Positions 1-11,059 are shown, numbered from the stretch's first letter. The stretch is 64,000 nucleotides of DNA from Candidatus Poseidonia alphae (GCA_002505405.1 DAVD01000012.1:30543-94542); one strand, 5' to 3'. Notes: generated from the letters alone by a model not told the origin. Numbers and translations: made by a program.

Positions 1-1796
1 AGGAAAATTGTTCGTCCTTTGATGTTCATCATGTAGCAACCAATAATGCAATGACTGCCTTTTGATTTCCCAATCAGTTGTAAGGGTGGGCGCAGCACGT
101 CAGCATAGTTTCGACTTACCCCGCCTACGAACCCGTCAGCATGACCCAATTGGACCATCTGACTTGCAAAATACGGTCGGCTTTTCAGCAACCGCGCCGC
201 ATCCGGCCATGTGGTTCCTTTACGCTGCCTCCGCTCGAAAAATGCATCGGCGTAGACGGTTTTTCGTCGCTCATCGTACCTTGGGTCGTACCGTTCGTAC
301 TCAAAGTGCAGGCCCAATTCTCCAACCATTCGGTCGATGCGGTCAATTGGTCCAAGCAGAATCGGAATACAGATACGCTGTTCAGCCAATTGTGCAGCTG
401 CGCGAAGAACGGCTTCGTTATCTCCTTCGGGGAACACGATTCGCTTGCCCTTTCCTTTGACCTGATTGATGACTTGGCGCATGACTGAATACGATTCACC
501 TAACCGTGATTCAAGTTCTTCTTTGTAGCGGTTGATGTCAAAATCTTCCGCACTCACTCCGGTGATTCCTTCATCAACTGCAGCTTGTGCAACGGCGGCA
601 GCCTCCCAAATTAAAACACGGCGGTCAAATGGCTTCGGTATGATGTACTCGGGTCCGTATTCCATCACAACGCCATCATAGGCTGCTGAGATGTAGTCTG
701 GAACGGGTTCTTTGGCGAGTTGAGCAAGGGCACGGGTTGCGGCCATCTTCATGTTTTGAGTAATGTCCCGGGCGCGCACGTCCAAGGCGCCTCGGAAAAT
801 GTAAGGGAAGCCCAACACATTGTTCACTTGATTCACATAATCGGAACGCCCTGTGGCGATAATCGCATCCTGCCTGACGGCAAGAATTTCCTCCGGCAGA
901 ATCTCTGGTGTTGGATTGGCTAATGCAAAGATAATCGGTTTGTCCGCCATGCTCTTAACCATGTCTTGGGAAACCAAACCGCCTCGTGAAAGACCCAACA
1001 TCACATCGGCGCCTTTCATAGCGTCACCAAGATCTCCCGGCGCTCGGTCATGAGCAAAAGGCGCTTTGTACTCGTTCAATTCACCGGCGTCCAGTCGCTT
1101 CTTTGTGACGATACCTTGACTGTCAACGAGCGTGATGTTCTCGATGCTCACTCCAATGGCGATGTAATGGTTGGCACATGCGATGGCTGAAGCTCCTGCA
1201 CCGATGACAACAACCTTCAGCCCGTCGAGGGGCTTGCCTTGCAATTCTGCTGCATTCAGCAACGCTGCTGCAGAGATGATGGCCGTTCCGTGTTGGTCGT
1301 CGTGCATGACGGGAACATCGGTGGCTTCTGCGATACGTCGTTCTATCTCAAAGCACTCTGGGGCCTTGATGTCCTCAAGGTTGATGCCCCCGAAGGTTTT
1401 GGAGATGTTGACAACTGTACTGATGAATTCTTCAGGATCTTCGGTATCCACTTCAATGTCAAATACGTCAATTCCGGCAAACGTCTTCAGAAGCAAGCCT
1501 TTCCCCTCCATGACAGGTTTACTGGCTAAAGCACCAATATTGCCGAGGCCAAGAACGGCGGTTCCGTTGGAAATAACAGCAACGAGGTTGCCCTTTGAGG
1601 TGTATTTGTAAGCATCTTCTGGGCGCTCTTCTATTTCCAAACAGGGATAGGCTACGCCAGGGGAGTAAGCGAGACTCAATTCGTGGGCAGTAGCGTGCGG
1701 TTTGGTTGGTACGACCTTGATTTTCCCACGCGGTTCAGCCTCGTGGTATTCCAGTGCTTCTTTGCGAAGCAGTCGCTCTTTGGCTTCTCGTTCCAT
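1..1796 (-). CDS. maeB: NADP-dependent malic enzyme with phosphotransacetylase domain (3' end cut by window)
   Basis: Oxidative decarboxylation of malate to pyruvate in the cytosol. The frame is open from an ATG at 1796 to the left edge, giving about 598 residues of a protein that is normally about 750. The N-terminus contains the malic-enzyme signature region (AYSPGVAYPCLEIEE and SNGTAVLGLGNIGALASKPV), followed by the NAD(P)-binding domain. From about residue 430 there is a phosphotransacetylase-type domain (GKRIVFPEGDNEAVLRAA, then GHADGF near the edge). This two-domain layout is the MaeB class; in that family the PTA part is usually regulatory rather than catalytic. The gene is divergent from the giant surface protein, and the 200-base gap between them must hold both promoters. 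The family call is secure; cofactor preference cannot be read by eye. Confidence 0.93.
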   Translation of the reverse strand, partial: MEREAKERLLRKEALEYHEAEPRGKIKVVPTKPHATAHELSLAYSPGVAYPCLEIEERPEDAYKYTSKGNLVAVISNGTAVLGLGNIGALASKPVMEGKGLLLKTFAGIDVFDIEVDTEDPEEFISTVVNISKTFGGINLEDIKAPECFEIERRIAEATDVPVMHDDQHGTAIISAAALLNAAELQGKPLDGLKVVVIGAGASAIACANHYIAIGVSIENITLVDSQGIVTKKRLDAGELNEYKAPFAHDRAPGDLGDAMKGADVMLGLSRGGLVSQDMVKSMADKPIIFALANPTPEILPEEILAVRQDAIIATGRSDYVNQVNNVLGFPYIFRGALDVRARDITQNMKMAATRALAQLAKEPVPDYISAAYDGVVMEYGPEYIIPKPFDRRVLIWEAAAVAQAAVDEGITGVSAEDFDINRYKEELESRLGESYSVMRQVINQVKGKGKRIVFPEGDNEAVLRAAAQLAEQRICIPILLGPIDRIDRMVGELGLHFEYERYDPRYDERRKTVYADAFFERRQRKGTTWPDAARLLKSRPYFASQMVQLGHADGFVGGVSRNYADVLRPPLQLIGKSKGSHCIIGCYMMNIKGRTIF

Positions 1797-1998
1797 AAGG
1801 ACCCCTTATCCAACGGCAGACACTTAGGGTTTGAGTCTTGTGTGAAACATCGCTCATGAGATGCGATTCTTGGAGGCTCTGATGTGGAGGCGAAACCGAT
1901 TTATGGGCTAAATGAACGCGATTTCAAAGGATTTTGTTGAATTATTGTTTAGTCAAGAAGGAGCCCCTTTCAAATACCCTGAAAGACCGGTGCGTTCT

Positions 1999-4900
1999 AT
2001 GAATCCAACCCGAAGGGCTGTGAATGACTCCCGAGCGGCTGGCCGCGCCTTATCGATGGTGCTGCTCATGGTGTTGATGTCAATGGCTCCGTTGCTTACT
2101 CTTCCAACGGTTTCAGCTCACGCTGAACCCAGTGGAGTGACATGGCCGCTTGAAGGTAGCAACGATACAGGGTGGGTGACACTCGACGCTACTGGAGCGA
2201 ATACTCCGGGTGAAGGCGCACAAGCAACTGCGGATTGGAATCTGAGTTTCGCTCCCGGTGCACAATTGTCAAACGTTACACTCGAAATCCGAGTGAGTGG
2301 AGAGAATGGAATGGTTATCGAAGAGCCACTGCTTGCCGTGGACGGCATGGGAACGAGTTTGTTTGATTGGTCCGGTTTTGGAACGATGGGTGAATCCAAT
2401 CAATTTGACAGTGGTGCCGTGTATGAAGGCCGCTTGAATCCCAACAGCAATTCAGATGCTGGGTGGACGTTACCCTCGGATGCAGAAATCACAGAGATGG
2501 TCATTCAAGCCCTCGCCCCCGTTGACCCTGCTGTATCACTGCGTCCGGTTGAAACCACCATCAACGATTACGCCATTCATCCTGAACTTGGATTCATGTA
2601 CGTCGCTGCTAACAACGACCTTCTGATGATTGATGCTAACGCTAATCCAACGGTTATTGACATGGTAACCTTCGACAGCGCTGTAGTGGACATGGAACTG
2701 GATGCGACAAACAATCTCATTCATTTCCTCACAGCAGAGGACGGATTCTTTGCAATGTCGCTCACCGACTCAAGCACCCAAGTCGTTCTCCCCGAGGCAT
2801 CAGACGCCGCCTTTGAGCAACTCGATGAATTCGCCATCGCAAGCACCGGTGACGTGTATGCCGCAAATCAAGATGAGTTGATGCTGTGGAACGGCGTAGC
2901 GTGGACCAAAGTCAGCGACATGAATGGTGCTTGCCTTGCCATGCTGGAAGTCAACGGGGTTTTGTACATCTCTATGGAGGGCGCAGGCGTTGCCCGATAC
3001 GACCTTGTCTCGGGACAGATGCTTTCGACATGGTCGACTGCGAACAACCTTCACTCAGACCAAGTGACCCAACTCATGATCTCTGGAAATCAAATTCTTT
3101 TTGCTTCCTCTGATGCAGGGCTTGCCCGCTATGATTGGAGTTCTGGTTTCTGGCTGTCGACATGGAGCGACTCAAATTGGCTTGACAGCAGCGACATCGC
3201 AGGCCTCGCAAGGGTGGGAGACGAGCTCTTCATTTTGAACGGCCCATCCCTTCATACCTACAACACTACGACTGGAATATTCTCCACGACCCATGCGCTC
3301 TCCGACTTTGGGTTGCAGTCGGAATCAGAATCCATGATGCTCTGGACCAACCTCGGCCCAGCATCTCCGAGTCAAACGGGATTGCTCGTCAGCGATGGCG
3401 AGGGAACACTCGCACATTTGACCCCAGGAAATAGCCCGATAATGGAGGGCAGTATTCTTCTTTCAAGCGGGCCCACTACCGATGAAATGGGCCTCATTGA
3501 GGAAATCAATGGTATCCTTTACATCACGGGTGACGATGGGGCTGGAATCAACCGGTTCGATACAGGCAATACACTGTGGCTGGCACCTTGGCCGCTGGCC
3601 GGCGATGTCTTGGCTATGGGCTCTGATGGAACCGATCTCTTCCTTGGAACATCAAACAGCACCGTAGTACAACACTCATCTTCCGGTACCGTCCTCAATC
3701 AGTGGAATGGACAAGGTTGCTGGGCGACCGGCTCTGATTTCCTAAGCATTGACATCAATGCAAATTCAATCGTGGTGTCGTTGGAGAACGGTGGGTTTGC
3801 GAGCATCGACCGCTCAACGGCTACCTGCGTAGGCTACGACAGTACAAACTGGGATTCCTCCTCCATTCTTGGAGATGTTGTGCTCAATGGTGGGAAAGCC
3901 TATGTCGCTACTGAGGACAAAGGAATACTGCGATACGACATCGCCAATGATTCATGGCTGGAGCCATGGGGCTCTACTGGAATTAACGGGGTTGATTATG
4001 CAGGTGTGGCGATGGTTGGAAACATTCTCCACCTTGGTCTTCAGGGATACGGCGTGGTTCGCAAAGACATCTCAACGGGTGAAATTCTATCCCCATTCCT
4101 TGCAAGCGGCCGAAATGCTCCTTTGCCGAGCAGCAACATATACGCCCTAGCAAGCGACGGTTTCAACCTCTACATCGGCACACAACAAGGTGCTCGCAAA
4201 TGGGATGGAAGCCAAATGACAAATTTCGGCCAGGGTTCATCCTGGCAGACCCGGCCAACTCAATTCTACGATTTCTCCGTGGAGGCGAGCATTAGCGGTG
4301 GTTCGTTGTATGCCGGTACAAACATCGGCGTTTGCAAGTACAGCATCGCAACGATGGCCATCAATGATTGTCAAAACGTCCAAGACGGCATGCCAAATTG
4401 GGCCGCTTACAGTGTTCACTACGACAACAATTACGTCTACGGAGGAACGACCAGCGGCGTAGGACTCATCACCAAGTCCACCTTCCAGCACGATTTCAAT
4501 TGGGGAGAAGGCACCCAAACTGAAAATGCAGTTGTTGAAGTGATGGGCGATATCGCATACATCGGAACCGATGGGTTAGGCGTATTGCGCTACAACATCA
4601 CATCGAATCTGTGGCTTACTCCGTTCAATGAAGATAACGGTGTTCTCGATGGGGGTAACGACGATGTTACCGGAATGGTTGCAGATATTCGTCAAAACCT
4701 CCTTTGGATTGGAGGAAGTGATGGGTTCCAACTCATCAACGTCACCACCGGAGGCGAGGCATACGACATTGAGAAATCAAGCGGCCTCTACGACGCAAAT
4801 GGAGATCCATTCGGAATGATTATCCATAACAACATCATGTATTATCACTCCAAAACAGCAAGCGACGAAGTAAGCCGTCTCGATGTTTTGAACCTGACCA

Positions 4901-7900
4901 ACCTAGGGAACCTCGACATTGGCCAGCAGGTGGGCGAGAACCAAGGAGACATCGTTGGGATGAATCTCGTCGGAGACGTTCTGATGACCAGTGTAGTGTC
5001 CCCTCAATGGTGGAACGCTGATGGCTCTGGAGGCATCGGAAGGTGGAACACTACGAGCAATTCATTTGAAAATAACATCCTACCAACAGGGTCGATTGAC
5101 CGCGTCACTTCCTATCGCTCAACGACCGGCAATACATGGGTGGCTTGGGGTGAACTCAAGCTTGACCTTTATGCACCAAATGGAACCCTTATCAGCTCTT
5201 GGGACAATTACGAACTCCCTGTTAGGGGAATCGTAGAGTACGACGGCCATGTGCTCTTTGCGGCCGAAGATGGTATCCATCGTTACAACGAAACCTCCAA
5301 CCAATGGGCTGCAAAATGGACGGCTGGAAACGGACTTCCAACCAATGCAGGAACGATCTTCTACGAACTTTGGACCGACGGCTCCAGCCTGGTTGTTGGA
5401 GGCGCTCGCTTCCAAGGATGGGGAGGGTTTGCCGAGGGAATTATTTCCCTCCGTGACAGCACAGGCGCGTGGTCATCGTATGCAGCTGATTCATACACCA
5501 ATATACCCGACGGATATCCCATTTCAATGGAGATGTGCGGTGGAGCACTCAACATTGCCATGTACAACAACAACGGCGGGGTAGCTCGTATTGATATTCA
5601 GAATCAAACCGTGCTTCCTGGATTTGACCGGTCACAACTCGACGGGACTGCTCCCGCTTCAGTCACCTGTGATTCCTCCGACACCCTCTACATTGGATAT
5701 TACAACGACAATCAGCCCATTTCCAAGTACAGTTTTTCCTCAAATGCCTTCCTCTCGAGTTTAACAACGGCAAGCCACAATTTGCCGAGTGACCGAATCT
5801 GGTACGATTCTCTCGCCCATGCAAACGGACAACTCATCGTAGGCCATGGGATTGGGAACGGTGGTTCCAATTTGATCGGAGGAGGATATTCCATCATGTC
5901 TTCCAACGGTGCAACGACCACCCAGGCCAACGTGCAAAGCGGAGGTTCATCCGTAACTTCCTTCCAGTGGCTCGGCGGCACAACAGGGTGGATGATGGGT
6001 CAAGCTGGCGGTTCATCCGGTTACAGTCACGTGTCTACACTTTCCACGCTTGGCATGCAGAAAATCGTCGACCTCCCGGGGCTTGTTAGCGGCCAAATTA
6101 CGGCCATGGCTGGAAACTCCACCCACATTTGGGCTGCAACAGGCGGTCAGTCGGCACAAGGCCAATTCTCCGGCAACGGTGCAGGTATTCTTCAGGGAAC
6201 CTTCCAGCCCAACGGTGACGTTCAATGGGAATACGGATGGGCGATGGCTGCGAACTCTCGGGCCACTGATTTCCACCTCCAAGGAAACCAACTCTACATT
6301 GCAAGCAATCCTACTGGGCTGATGAAACTCGACGTCACCAACAGAAACCTAGCTGCAATAACTGGCGCTCTTCACGACAAATTTGACCAAATGCAACTCT
6401 ATAACAATCATCTCGTCATCGGTTTGGCGGGTGAAGGGGGAAGCCCTCCAGGGGTTCAAACCTTTGACCTCAACACACAGCAGTTTGACGGAGGACGGCT
6501 CATTGCAGGCTTACCTTCCAATATCGTCAACGGTTTTGACGAATCAAGCAACATCATGTACATCGGAACCAACGGAGGACTTGGCCGATTTAACATCACA
6601 TCAACAAACGACTGGATGGATTCGGTAACGTCCAACAGCGGCCTACAAGACAATGTCATTGAAGATGTGCTGGTGATCGGAACTGATGTCTATCTGGCTA
6701 CGCCTTCAGGACTCATCGTTTGGGATGAATTGACAGAGACTTCCACGTTAATGGACACGTCCGACGGACTGATGGCCACTTCAACATGGGGCCTTACTGT
6801 CATTCCAACAAACGCACCCGGAGCAAGCCCTGTTCTTGTTCTGAGCCATGATGGCCGCGGAGCAGACCGCCCCGGCGTGACAATGATTGACACGGGGACC
6901 ATGCAAGTGATCTCCACCCACAGATTTGACCAACTGCCGTCCAACACGGTCACCGCCCTTACTGGCGATTGGTGGGGCTTGCACATCGCTACCGATATTG
7001 GCCCAATGACCCATTGGAACGCCTCAAGTGCAGATTTCGAAGACGGTTTAGCCTCGTATCAAACACCAACTTGGCCCGTTGAAGGAATGATGAGCAACGG
7101 TGATGAACTCATCGCATTCAGCAGCTCTTCGGCTACCTTGAGTGAATCAAGAACAAGCAGCCACGCCAGACTCACTTCATTCAATCAGGGCAACATCATC
7201 GATGGAATCGTAACCGGTTCTCATGTATGGCTGACAACTACGGAAGGATTGGTTGGATGGCAGACCAACGGGCAGTATACTGAAGTTGACGATTACACCA
7301 TGCGAAGGGCCCATCCTCTAACCGTTCGAGCCCTTACCAACGGTGGCGGCCTGAACATCACCGATTTGACCCACCCAGGTGTTGACATCACTTTGGTAGA
7401 CCCGACTGGCCCTTACGCTCTTGACGCTTCAAAAGGAAGCGCTGGACCTCATGGAATTATGTTGCAAAACGTTCCACTTATCTTCACCTCTTCTGTAAGC
7501 GGTGCAGCGGTATGGGCACGGTCAGTGTCGGTCAAATACGATGCAACCGTTGACCTTAGCCAAGACCCGAACTTGGGTTCAACACTCCAACTGGCTCTTG
7601 ACAAAGGAATGCTGTACGACAACACCCGTCACGTTAAACTTCGACTCTATTCTCCGTCCAACGGTTCGATGGAAGCACGAATTACCTACGATTATGTTCG
7701 CACTGACACGCCCGTTGACATGGAAGAACTTGTTGACCGGCCAGACGATGGTGGAAGTGCTTTGACCGCATCCTGGTCTTTGGTCCATGACGAGGACTTT
7801 TCTCGCTACCTGATTTTCCTCAACGAAGGCCCATGGGCTACCGTTCCTAACGAACTCTCTTTGATGGGGCAAGCTCCAGACAAGGCGGTTTCGCTTCACA

Positions 7901-10314
7901 GTCGCCTCAGTGCCGACATTGAAACCGCAAATGGACAACCGATCATGGACGGCACCGAATACTACGGAGTCATCGTCGTCGAATACACGGACGGGCGATG
8001 GGGCGAAGTCTCTGCGCCGTTTGGCCCAGCCTCTTCATCAGATGAAATTCCAAGTGCGCCGCTGTGGGCTACCGCAAGCGCCATGGGAAGCAATGGAGAA
8101 GACGGAGACCTTGAATTGGAATGGGCACGCTGTACCGCTCTTGACCTGGCCAGAACCAATGTGTACGTCTCAACATCTGTCATGACCGATGCGTTTGGAC
8201 GTTCGGTTCAAACATCGTACCTCCCCAACGAAGGAAACCAAAGCATCCTATCGCTTACACCCGCCGTTCCTGTTTGGATCGGCTTCACCTGTGTGGACGA
8301 AGCGGGACAGGAGAACCTCTCCGATGTCACCGTTGTCGGCCCTGTTGTTCCAACAGGAGAACTCAACGACAACGAAGCTCCCGAACCGATTGAGGGAACT
8401 CTTGCTGCTGACGTTGCAGATGATGAAGGCGGTCGTATTTCGGTGAACTGGAACCAAAGTTTGGCTGAAGACTGTGCGTTTTACACCGTATTCATGAAAC
8501 AAGGAGGAGATGCGGGTGATGACGGCATCATTGGCAGCGTCGATGGATTCTCACAAGCCGTTGTCGTTAATTCATGTGATGATAACCAAACCATCATTTC
8601 ATCATTGGACGGCGTGCCGCTCATTGACGGGCAGATTTACTCCATTGGTGTCGTTGCTTACGATGCATGGCTGAACGGAAATACCGACTCAGTACGAATC
8701 GTAACAGCCACGCCATTCCAGAACCTCATTGGCTCTGGTAGCGCACCTGAGCGAATTTCGTCTCTGCTCGCCTTCGACCATGCAAACGATGACGGTACAG
8801 CCATCGATGTGGTTTGGACGCCTTCTGGCGCAGATGACTTCGCATCCTACACCGTATGGGTTGCAGACCAACCCGTCAGTGACCTAGCAGTGGCTTACGC
8901 TATGTTTGGAACCAATCCAGATGTATGCGGTTGTTTCACCTTCAACAAGCAATGGATCGATGAACGAACCAACCCGATTGAACTCACCATCTCATCCGCT
9001 TTGTACGGCGACGGTGAAACATTGACGGACCTCAGTTCATCAACACCTCAACTCATACAACCGGATATTGAACTGTTTGTGGCGGTTACCGTGCACGACA
9101 TCAAAGGAAACGTGCATCTTACGGAACTCACCCAAGCGACGGTCACACCGATTGACAACGTCAACGACGAAACACCCCCCGACCGATTGACTGAACTGGA
9201 ATTGACCGACCGCCCAAACGATGATGGAAGTGCCCTTCTCCTCGACTTTGAACTGTCAAATGCTGATGATATTGCTTACTATAATGTCTATGCTGCTACG
9301 TTTGAGTTTGCTGGTGCAAACCCGAACGGTCAAGCCCTAACGGCCATCGCGTTCCTGGACAGAAATCCGTCACTTCCGCTCACCATCGATGTGGTTGCCG
9401 GCGACACTCCAGTCATCCCTGGCCAAGACATCTGGGTGGCAGTGGTTGCAGTGGATACATCTGGCAATGCACACACAACCGACCTTACCGTTGTCAAAGC
9501 ACAATCGATTGACGATGGCGTCACGGACCCTGGAAATTACCTCCCTGATATTGAATCGATCACCGCTTCATGGGACGATGAAACCAATATTTTCGTTGAA
9601 TGGGACCATTCAACCGATGCGCAAGTTCGCGGCTACCATATCTACATCTCAGACTCGGCGTTTGAAGACATTGCAGATGCAACGATGGTTGGCGATATCA
9701 AGGCGTCAAATTCATTCTTGATTACCCCCTCCTTGTTTGAAGCCCTTGACAACGGCAGTGCGTGGTACGTCGCCGTAACACCGTACGACGAAAGCCTCAG
9801 CAAGGAGTCTGTAATTTCGGTCAAGTTGAACGCACTCGGAGATGAAGATAGCGGCTCTACGGATGGAGACGGTTCTGGTGAATTGTCGCTAGAGTCCCTT
9901 CTCACCGGACCGAACTTGATTGCGGCGGGTATGCTCATCATCGTGTTGCTCTTGGTCGTACTTGTTGTCCGCTCAAGAGGAAGCAGCAGTCGCCGGTCGA
10001 AGAGTTGGGAACTGCAAGAAGCAACTTGGGGTATCCAAGACCAAGGCTGGGGGAACACTCCGAATCAAGCACCTCCTGCACCTTCTTCACCTGCACCTGC
10101 TCCACCACAAGGTGTTTCTCAGCAACAAGCGACTGACATCTACACTGCTGCAAACCAAATTCAAGGGAACAATTACGGCCGTTCCGAATACCAACAAACT
10201 CAGCCGGTATTGCAGCCCCAGGTACGTACGGATGTATTTGATGACCTCTTGGGTGAACAAACTCCACCCCCTTCGCCACAAATTGATACGTCGTTCCTAG
10301 ACGATCTTCTCTGA
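1999..10314 (+). CDS. Giant surface protein: beta-propeller repeats, Fn3-like modules, C-terminal membrane anchor
   Basis: About 2771 residues. I chose the ATG at 1999 because it is followed directly by a signal peptide (twin Arg stretch, then a hydrophobic run ending near SAHA). An in-frame ATG at 1912 would add 29 uncharacteristic residues. From about residue 300 to 1800 there are repeated propeller-blade motifs of the form G-x-x-R-Y/F-D/N followed by W-L-x-P/T-W. Examples lie near residues 330, 374, 517, 644, 687, 863, 1093 and 1528. They resemble two-component-regulator propeller repeats. At least five Fn3-like modules opening with a D-D-G/E-G-S/T strand follow near 1912, 2137, 2259, 2403 and 2525. 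A membrane helix lies at about 2637-2660, then a Pro/Gln-rich tail with two DDLL motifs. The protein is probably exported with the bulk outside; adhesion or polymer binding is a guess. It ends 9 bases before pabC. Confidence 0.9.
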   Translation: MNPTRRAVNDSRAAGRALSMVLLMVLMSMAPLLTLPTVSAHAEPSGVTWPLEGSNDTGWVTLDATGANTPGEGAQATADWNLSFAPGAQLSNVTLEIRVSGENGMVIEEPLLAVDGMGTSLFDWSGFGTMGESNQFDSGAVYEGRLNPNSNSDAGWTLPSDAEITEMVIQALAPVDPAVSLRPVETTINDYAIHPELGFMYVAANNDLLMIDANANPTVIDMVTFDSAVVDMELDATNNLIHFLTAEDGFFAMSLTDSSTQVVLPEASDAAFEQLDEFAIASTGDVYAANQDELMLWNGVAWTKVSDMNGACLAMLEVNGVLYISMEGAGVARYDLVSGQMLSTWSTANNLHSDQVTQLMISGNQILFASSDAGLARYDWSSGFWLSTWSDSNWLDSSDIAGLARVGDELFILNGPSLHTYNTTTGIFSTTHALSDFGLQSESESMMLWTNLGPASPSQTGLLVSDGEGTLAHLTPGNSPIMEGSILLSSGPTTDEMGLIEEINGILYITGDDGAGINRFDTGNTLWLAPWPLAGDVLAMGSDGTDLFLGTSNSTVVQHSSSGTVLNQWNGQGCWATGSDFLSIDINANSIVVSLENGGFASIDRSTATCVGYDSTNWDSSSILGDVVLNGGKAYVATEDKGILRYDIANDSWLEPWGSTGINGVDYAGVAMVGNILHLGLQGYGVVRKDISTGEILSPFLASGRNAPLPSSNIYALASDGFNLYIGTQQGARKWDGSQMTNFGQGSSWQTRPTQFYDFSVEASISGGSLYAGTNIGVCKYSIATMAINDCQNVQDGMPNWAAYSVHYDNNYVYGGTTSGVGLITKSTFQHDFNWGEGTQTENAVVEVMGDIAYIGTDGLGVLRYNITSNLWLTPFNEDNGVLDGGNDDVTGMVADIRQNLLWIGGSDGFQLINVTTGGEAYDIEKSSGLYDANGDPFGMIIHNNIMYYHSKTASDEVSRLDVLNLTNLGNLDIGQQVGENQGDIVGMNLVGDVLMTSVVSPQWWNADGSGGIGRWNTTSNSFENNILPTGSIDRVTSYRSTTGNTWVAWGELKLDLYAPNGTLISSWDNYELPVRGIVEYDGHVLFAAEDGIHRYNETSNQWAAKWTAGNGLPTNAGTIFYELWTDGSSLVVGGARFQGWGGFAEGIISLRDSTGAWSSYAADSYTNIPDGYPISMEMCGGALNIAMYNNNGGVARIDIQNQTVLPGFDRSQLDGTAPASVTCDSSDTLYIGYYNDNQPISKYSFSSNAFLSSLTTASHNLPSDRIWYDSLAHANGQLIVGHGIGNGGSNLIGGGYSIMSSNGATTTQANVQSGGSSVTSFQWLGGTTGWMMGQAGGSSGYSHVSTLSTLGMQKIVDLPGLVSGQITAMAGNSTHIWAATGGQSAQGQFSGNGAGILQGTFQPNGDVQWEYGWAMAANSRATDFHLQGNQLYIASNPTGLMKLDVTNRNLAAITGALHDKFDQMQLYNNHLVIGLAGEGGSPPGVQTFDLNTQQFDGGRLIAGLPSNIVNGFDESSNIMYIGTNGGLGRFNITSTNDWMDSVTSNSGLQDNVIEDVLVIGTDVYLATPSGLIVWDELTETSTLMDTSDGLMATSTWGLTVIPTNAPGASPVLVLSHDGRGADRPGVTMIDTGTMQVISTHRFDQLPSNTVTALTGDWWGLHIATDIGPMTHWNASSADFEDGLASYQTPTWPVEGMMSNGDELIAFSSSSATLSESRTSSHARLTSFNQGNIIDGIVTGSHVWLTTTEGLVGWQTNGQYTEVDDYTMRRAHPLTVRALTNGGGLNITDLTHPGVDITLVDPTGPYALDASKGSAGPHGIMLQNVPLIFTSSVSGAAVWARSVSVKYDATVDLSQDPNLGSTLQLALDKGMLYDNTRHVKLRLYSPSNGSMEARITYDYVRTDTPVDMEELVDRPDDGGSALTASWSLVHDEDFSRYLIFLNEGPWATVPNELSLMGQAPDKAVSLHSRLSADIETANGQPIMDGTEYYGVIVVEYTDGRWGEVSAPFGPASSSDEIPSAPLWATASAMGSNGEDGDLELEWARCTALDLARTNVYVSTSVMTDAFGRSVQTSYLPNEGNQSILSLTPAVPVWIGFTCVDEAGQENLSDVTVVGPVVPTGELNDNEAPEPIEGTLAADVADDEGGRISVNWNQSLAEDCAFYTVFMKQGGDAGDDGIIGSVDGFSQAVVVNSCDDNQTIISSLDGVPLIDGQIYSIGVVAYDAWLNGNTDSVRIVTATPFQNLIGSGSAPERISSLLAFDHANDDGTAIDVVWTPSGADDFASYTVWVADQPVSDLAVAYAMFGTNPDVCGCFTFNKQWIDERTNPIELTISSALYGDGETLTDLSSSTPQLIQPDIELFVAVTVHDIKGNVHLTELTQATVTPIDNVNDETPPDRLTELELTDRPNDDGSALLLDFELSNADDIAYYNVYAATFEFAGANPNGQALTAIAFLDRNPSLPLTIDVVAGDTPVIPGQDIWVAVVAVDTSGNAHTTDLTVVKAQSIDDGVTDPGNYLPDIESITASWDDETNIFVEWDHSTDAQVRGYHIYISDSAFEDIADATMVGDIKASNSFLITPSLFEALDNGSAWYVAVTPYDESLSKESVISVKLNALGDEDSGSTDGDGSGELSLESLLTGPNLIAAGMLIIVLLLVVLVVRSRGSSSRRSKSWELQEATWGIQDQGWGNTPNQAPPAPSSPAPAPPQGVSQQQATDIYTAANQIQGNNYGRSEYQQTQPVLQPQVRTDVFDDLLGEQTPPPSPQIDTSFLDDLL

Positions 10315-10323
10315 GGCGAAGGA

Positions 10324-11046
10324 ATGAGTCAAGTCAGAGGACCCCGGGATGAGGTCTTTACCACCGCGGTAGTGAATTCAGAAGGAAAGCTTGCTGACGC
10401 TCCTGCACATCTCAAACGTATGAAGGACCACGCTAAGCGGTTGAGAATAGCCCTACCCGATGAATTTCCAGCAACGGGACTTGAAGGAAAGGAAATGGGT
10501 CTCGTTCGACTGTCGTACTCAAGCCAAACCGGTTGGAAGGTTCAATACCGAGCTTTCACCGTTCGCAACGAAGCATTGGATGCGATATCGACTCCCGCCC
10601 CACGGTGGAATCCAAAAACAAACGGATGCAAGCATGGAGACTGGGCGCCCTACAATGACGCCCGAGCAATGGCGGAGAAGGCCGGCTGTGATGTTGCTCT
10701 CTTCGTTCATGAACACGCATTGGTTGACGGTGACCGTGGCACACCTCTGTTGCTTGATGAAGACGGAACGGTTTGGCTGCCAGCTGACGATGATGGAGGA
10801 GTGGATGGAATCACCGCATCATTCCTCGAAGCACGACTTCCGGAATTTGGATTGCCTGTAATGCGAGGGAGGTTGAACGAGCGTCTCGTTGCCCGATGTC
10901 ATGAACTGGTGGTTGTCGGATCCGGACTCGGGGCTTGTCGGGTGGACTCCATTGACGGGGAACGCGTGGGGCAGTCCACTGTTTTATCGGAACAATGTCA
11001 AAAAATTATCAACCAACATTTTACCCAAGAGGCAACGTGGTCCTAG
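10324..11046 (+). CDS. pabC: Aminodeoxychorismate lyase (class IV PLP aminotransferase fold)
   Basis: Converts 4-amino-4-deoxychorismate to p-aminobenzoate and pyruvate using PLP. At 240 residues it is shorter than the usual ~270 because the extreme N-terminus is trimmed. An FTTAVVNSEGKL segment followed by a H-L-x-R-M helix matches the start of the PabC fold. K103 in the CKHGDW motif sits where the family has its PLP lysine. The downstream N-D-A-R ... D-E-D-G-T-V-W-L-P-A pattern matches the class IV core. The gene directly precedes the pabB-pabA fusion with a 13-base gap, which favours PabC over a branched-chain aminotransferase. A GAAGGA sits just before the ATG. The substrate call leans on this context, since class IV enzymes are hard to tell apart by eye. 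Confidence 0.85.
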   Translation: MSQVRGPRDEVFTTAVVNSEGKLADAPAHLKRMKDHAKRLRIALPDEFPATGLEGKEMGLVRLSYSSQTGWKVQYRAFTVRNEALDAISTPAPRWNPKTNGCKHGDWAPYNDARAMAEKAGCDVALFVHEHALVDGDRGTPLLLDEDGTVWLPADDDGGVDGITASFLEARLPEFGLPVMRGRLNERLVARCHELVVVGSGLGACRVDSIDGERVGQSTVLSEQCQKIINQHFTQEATWS

Positions 11047-11059
11047 ACGGGGCGGTCGT

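Noticed and set aside
1912..1998. Upstream ATG adding 29 residues to the giant surface protein
   Set aside because: The added stretch is not part of a signal peptide and a TATA-like ATTTATGG lies only a few bases before it, so transcription would begin inside it.
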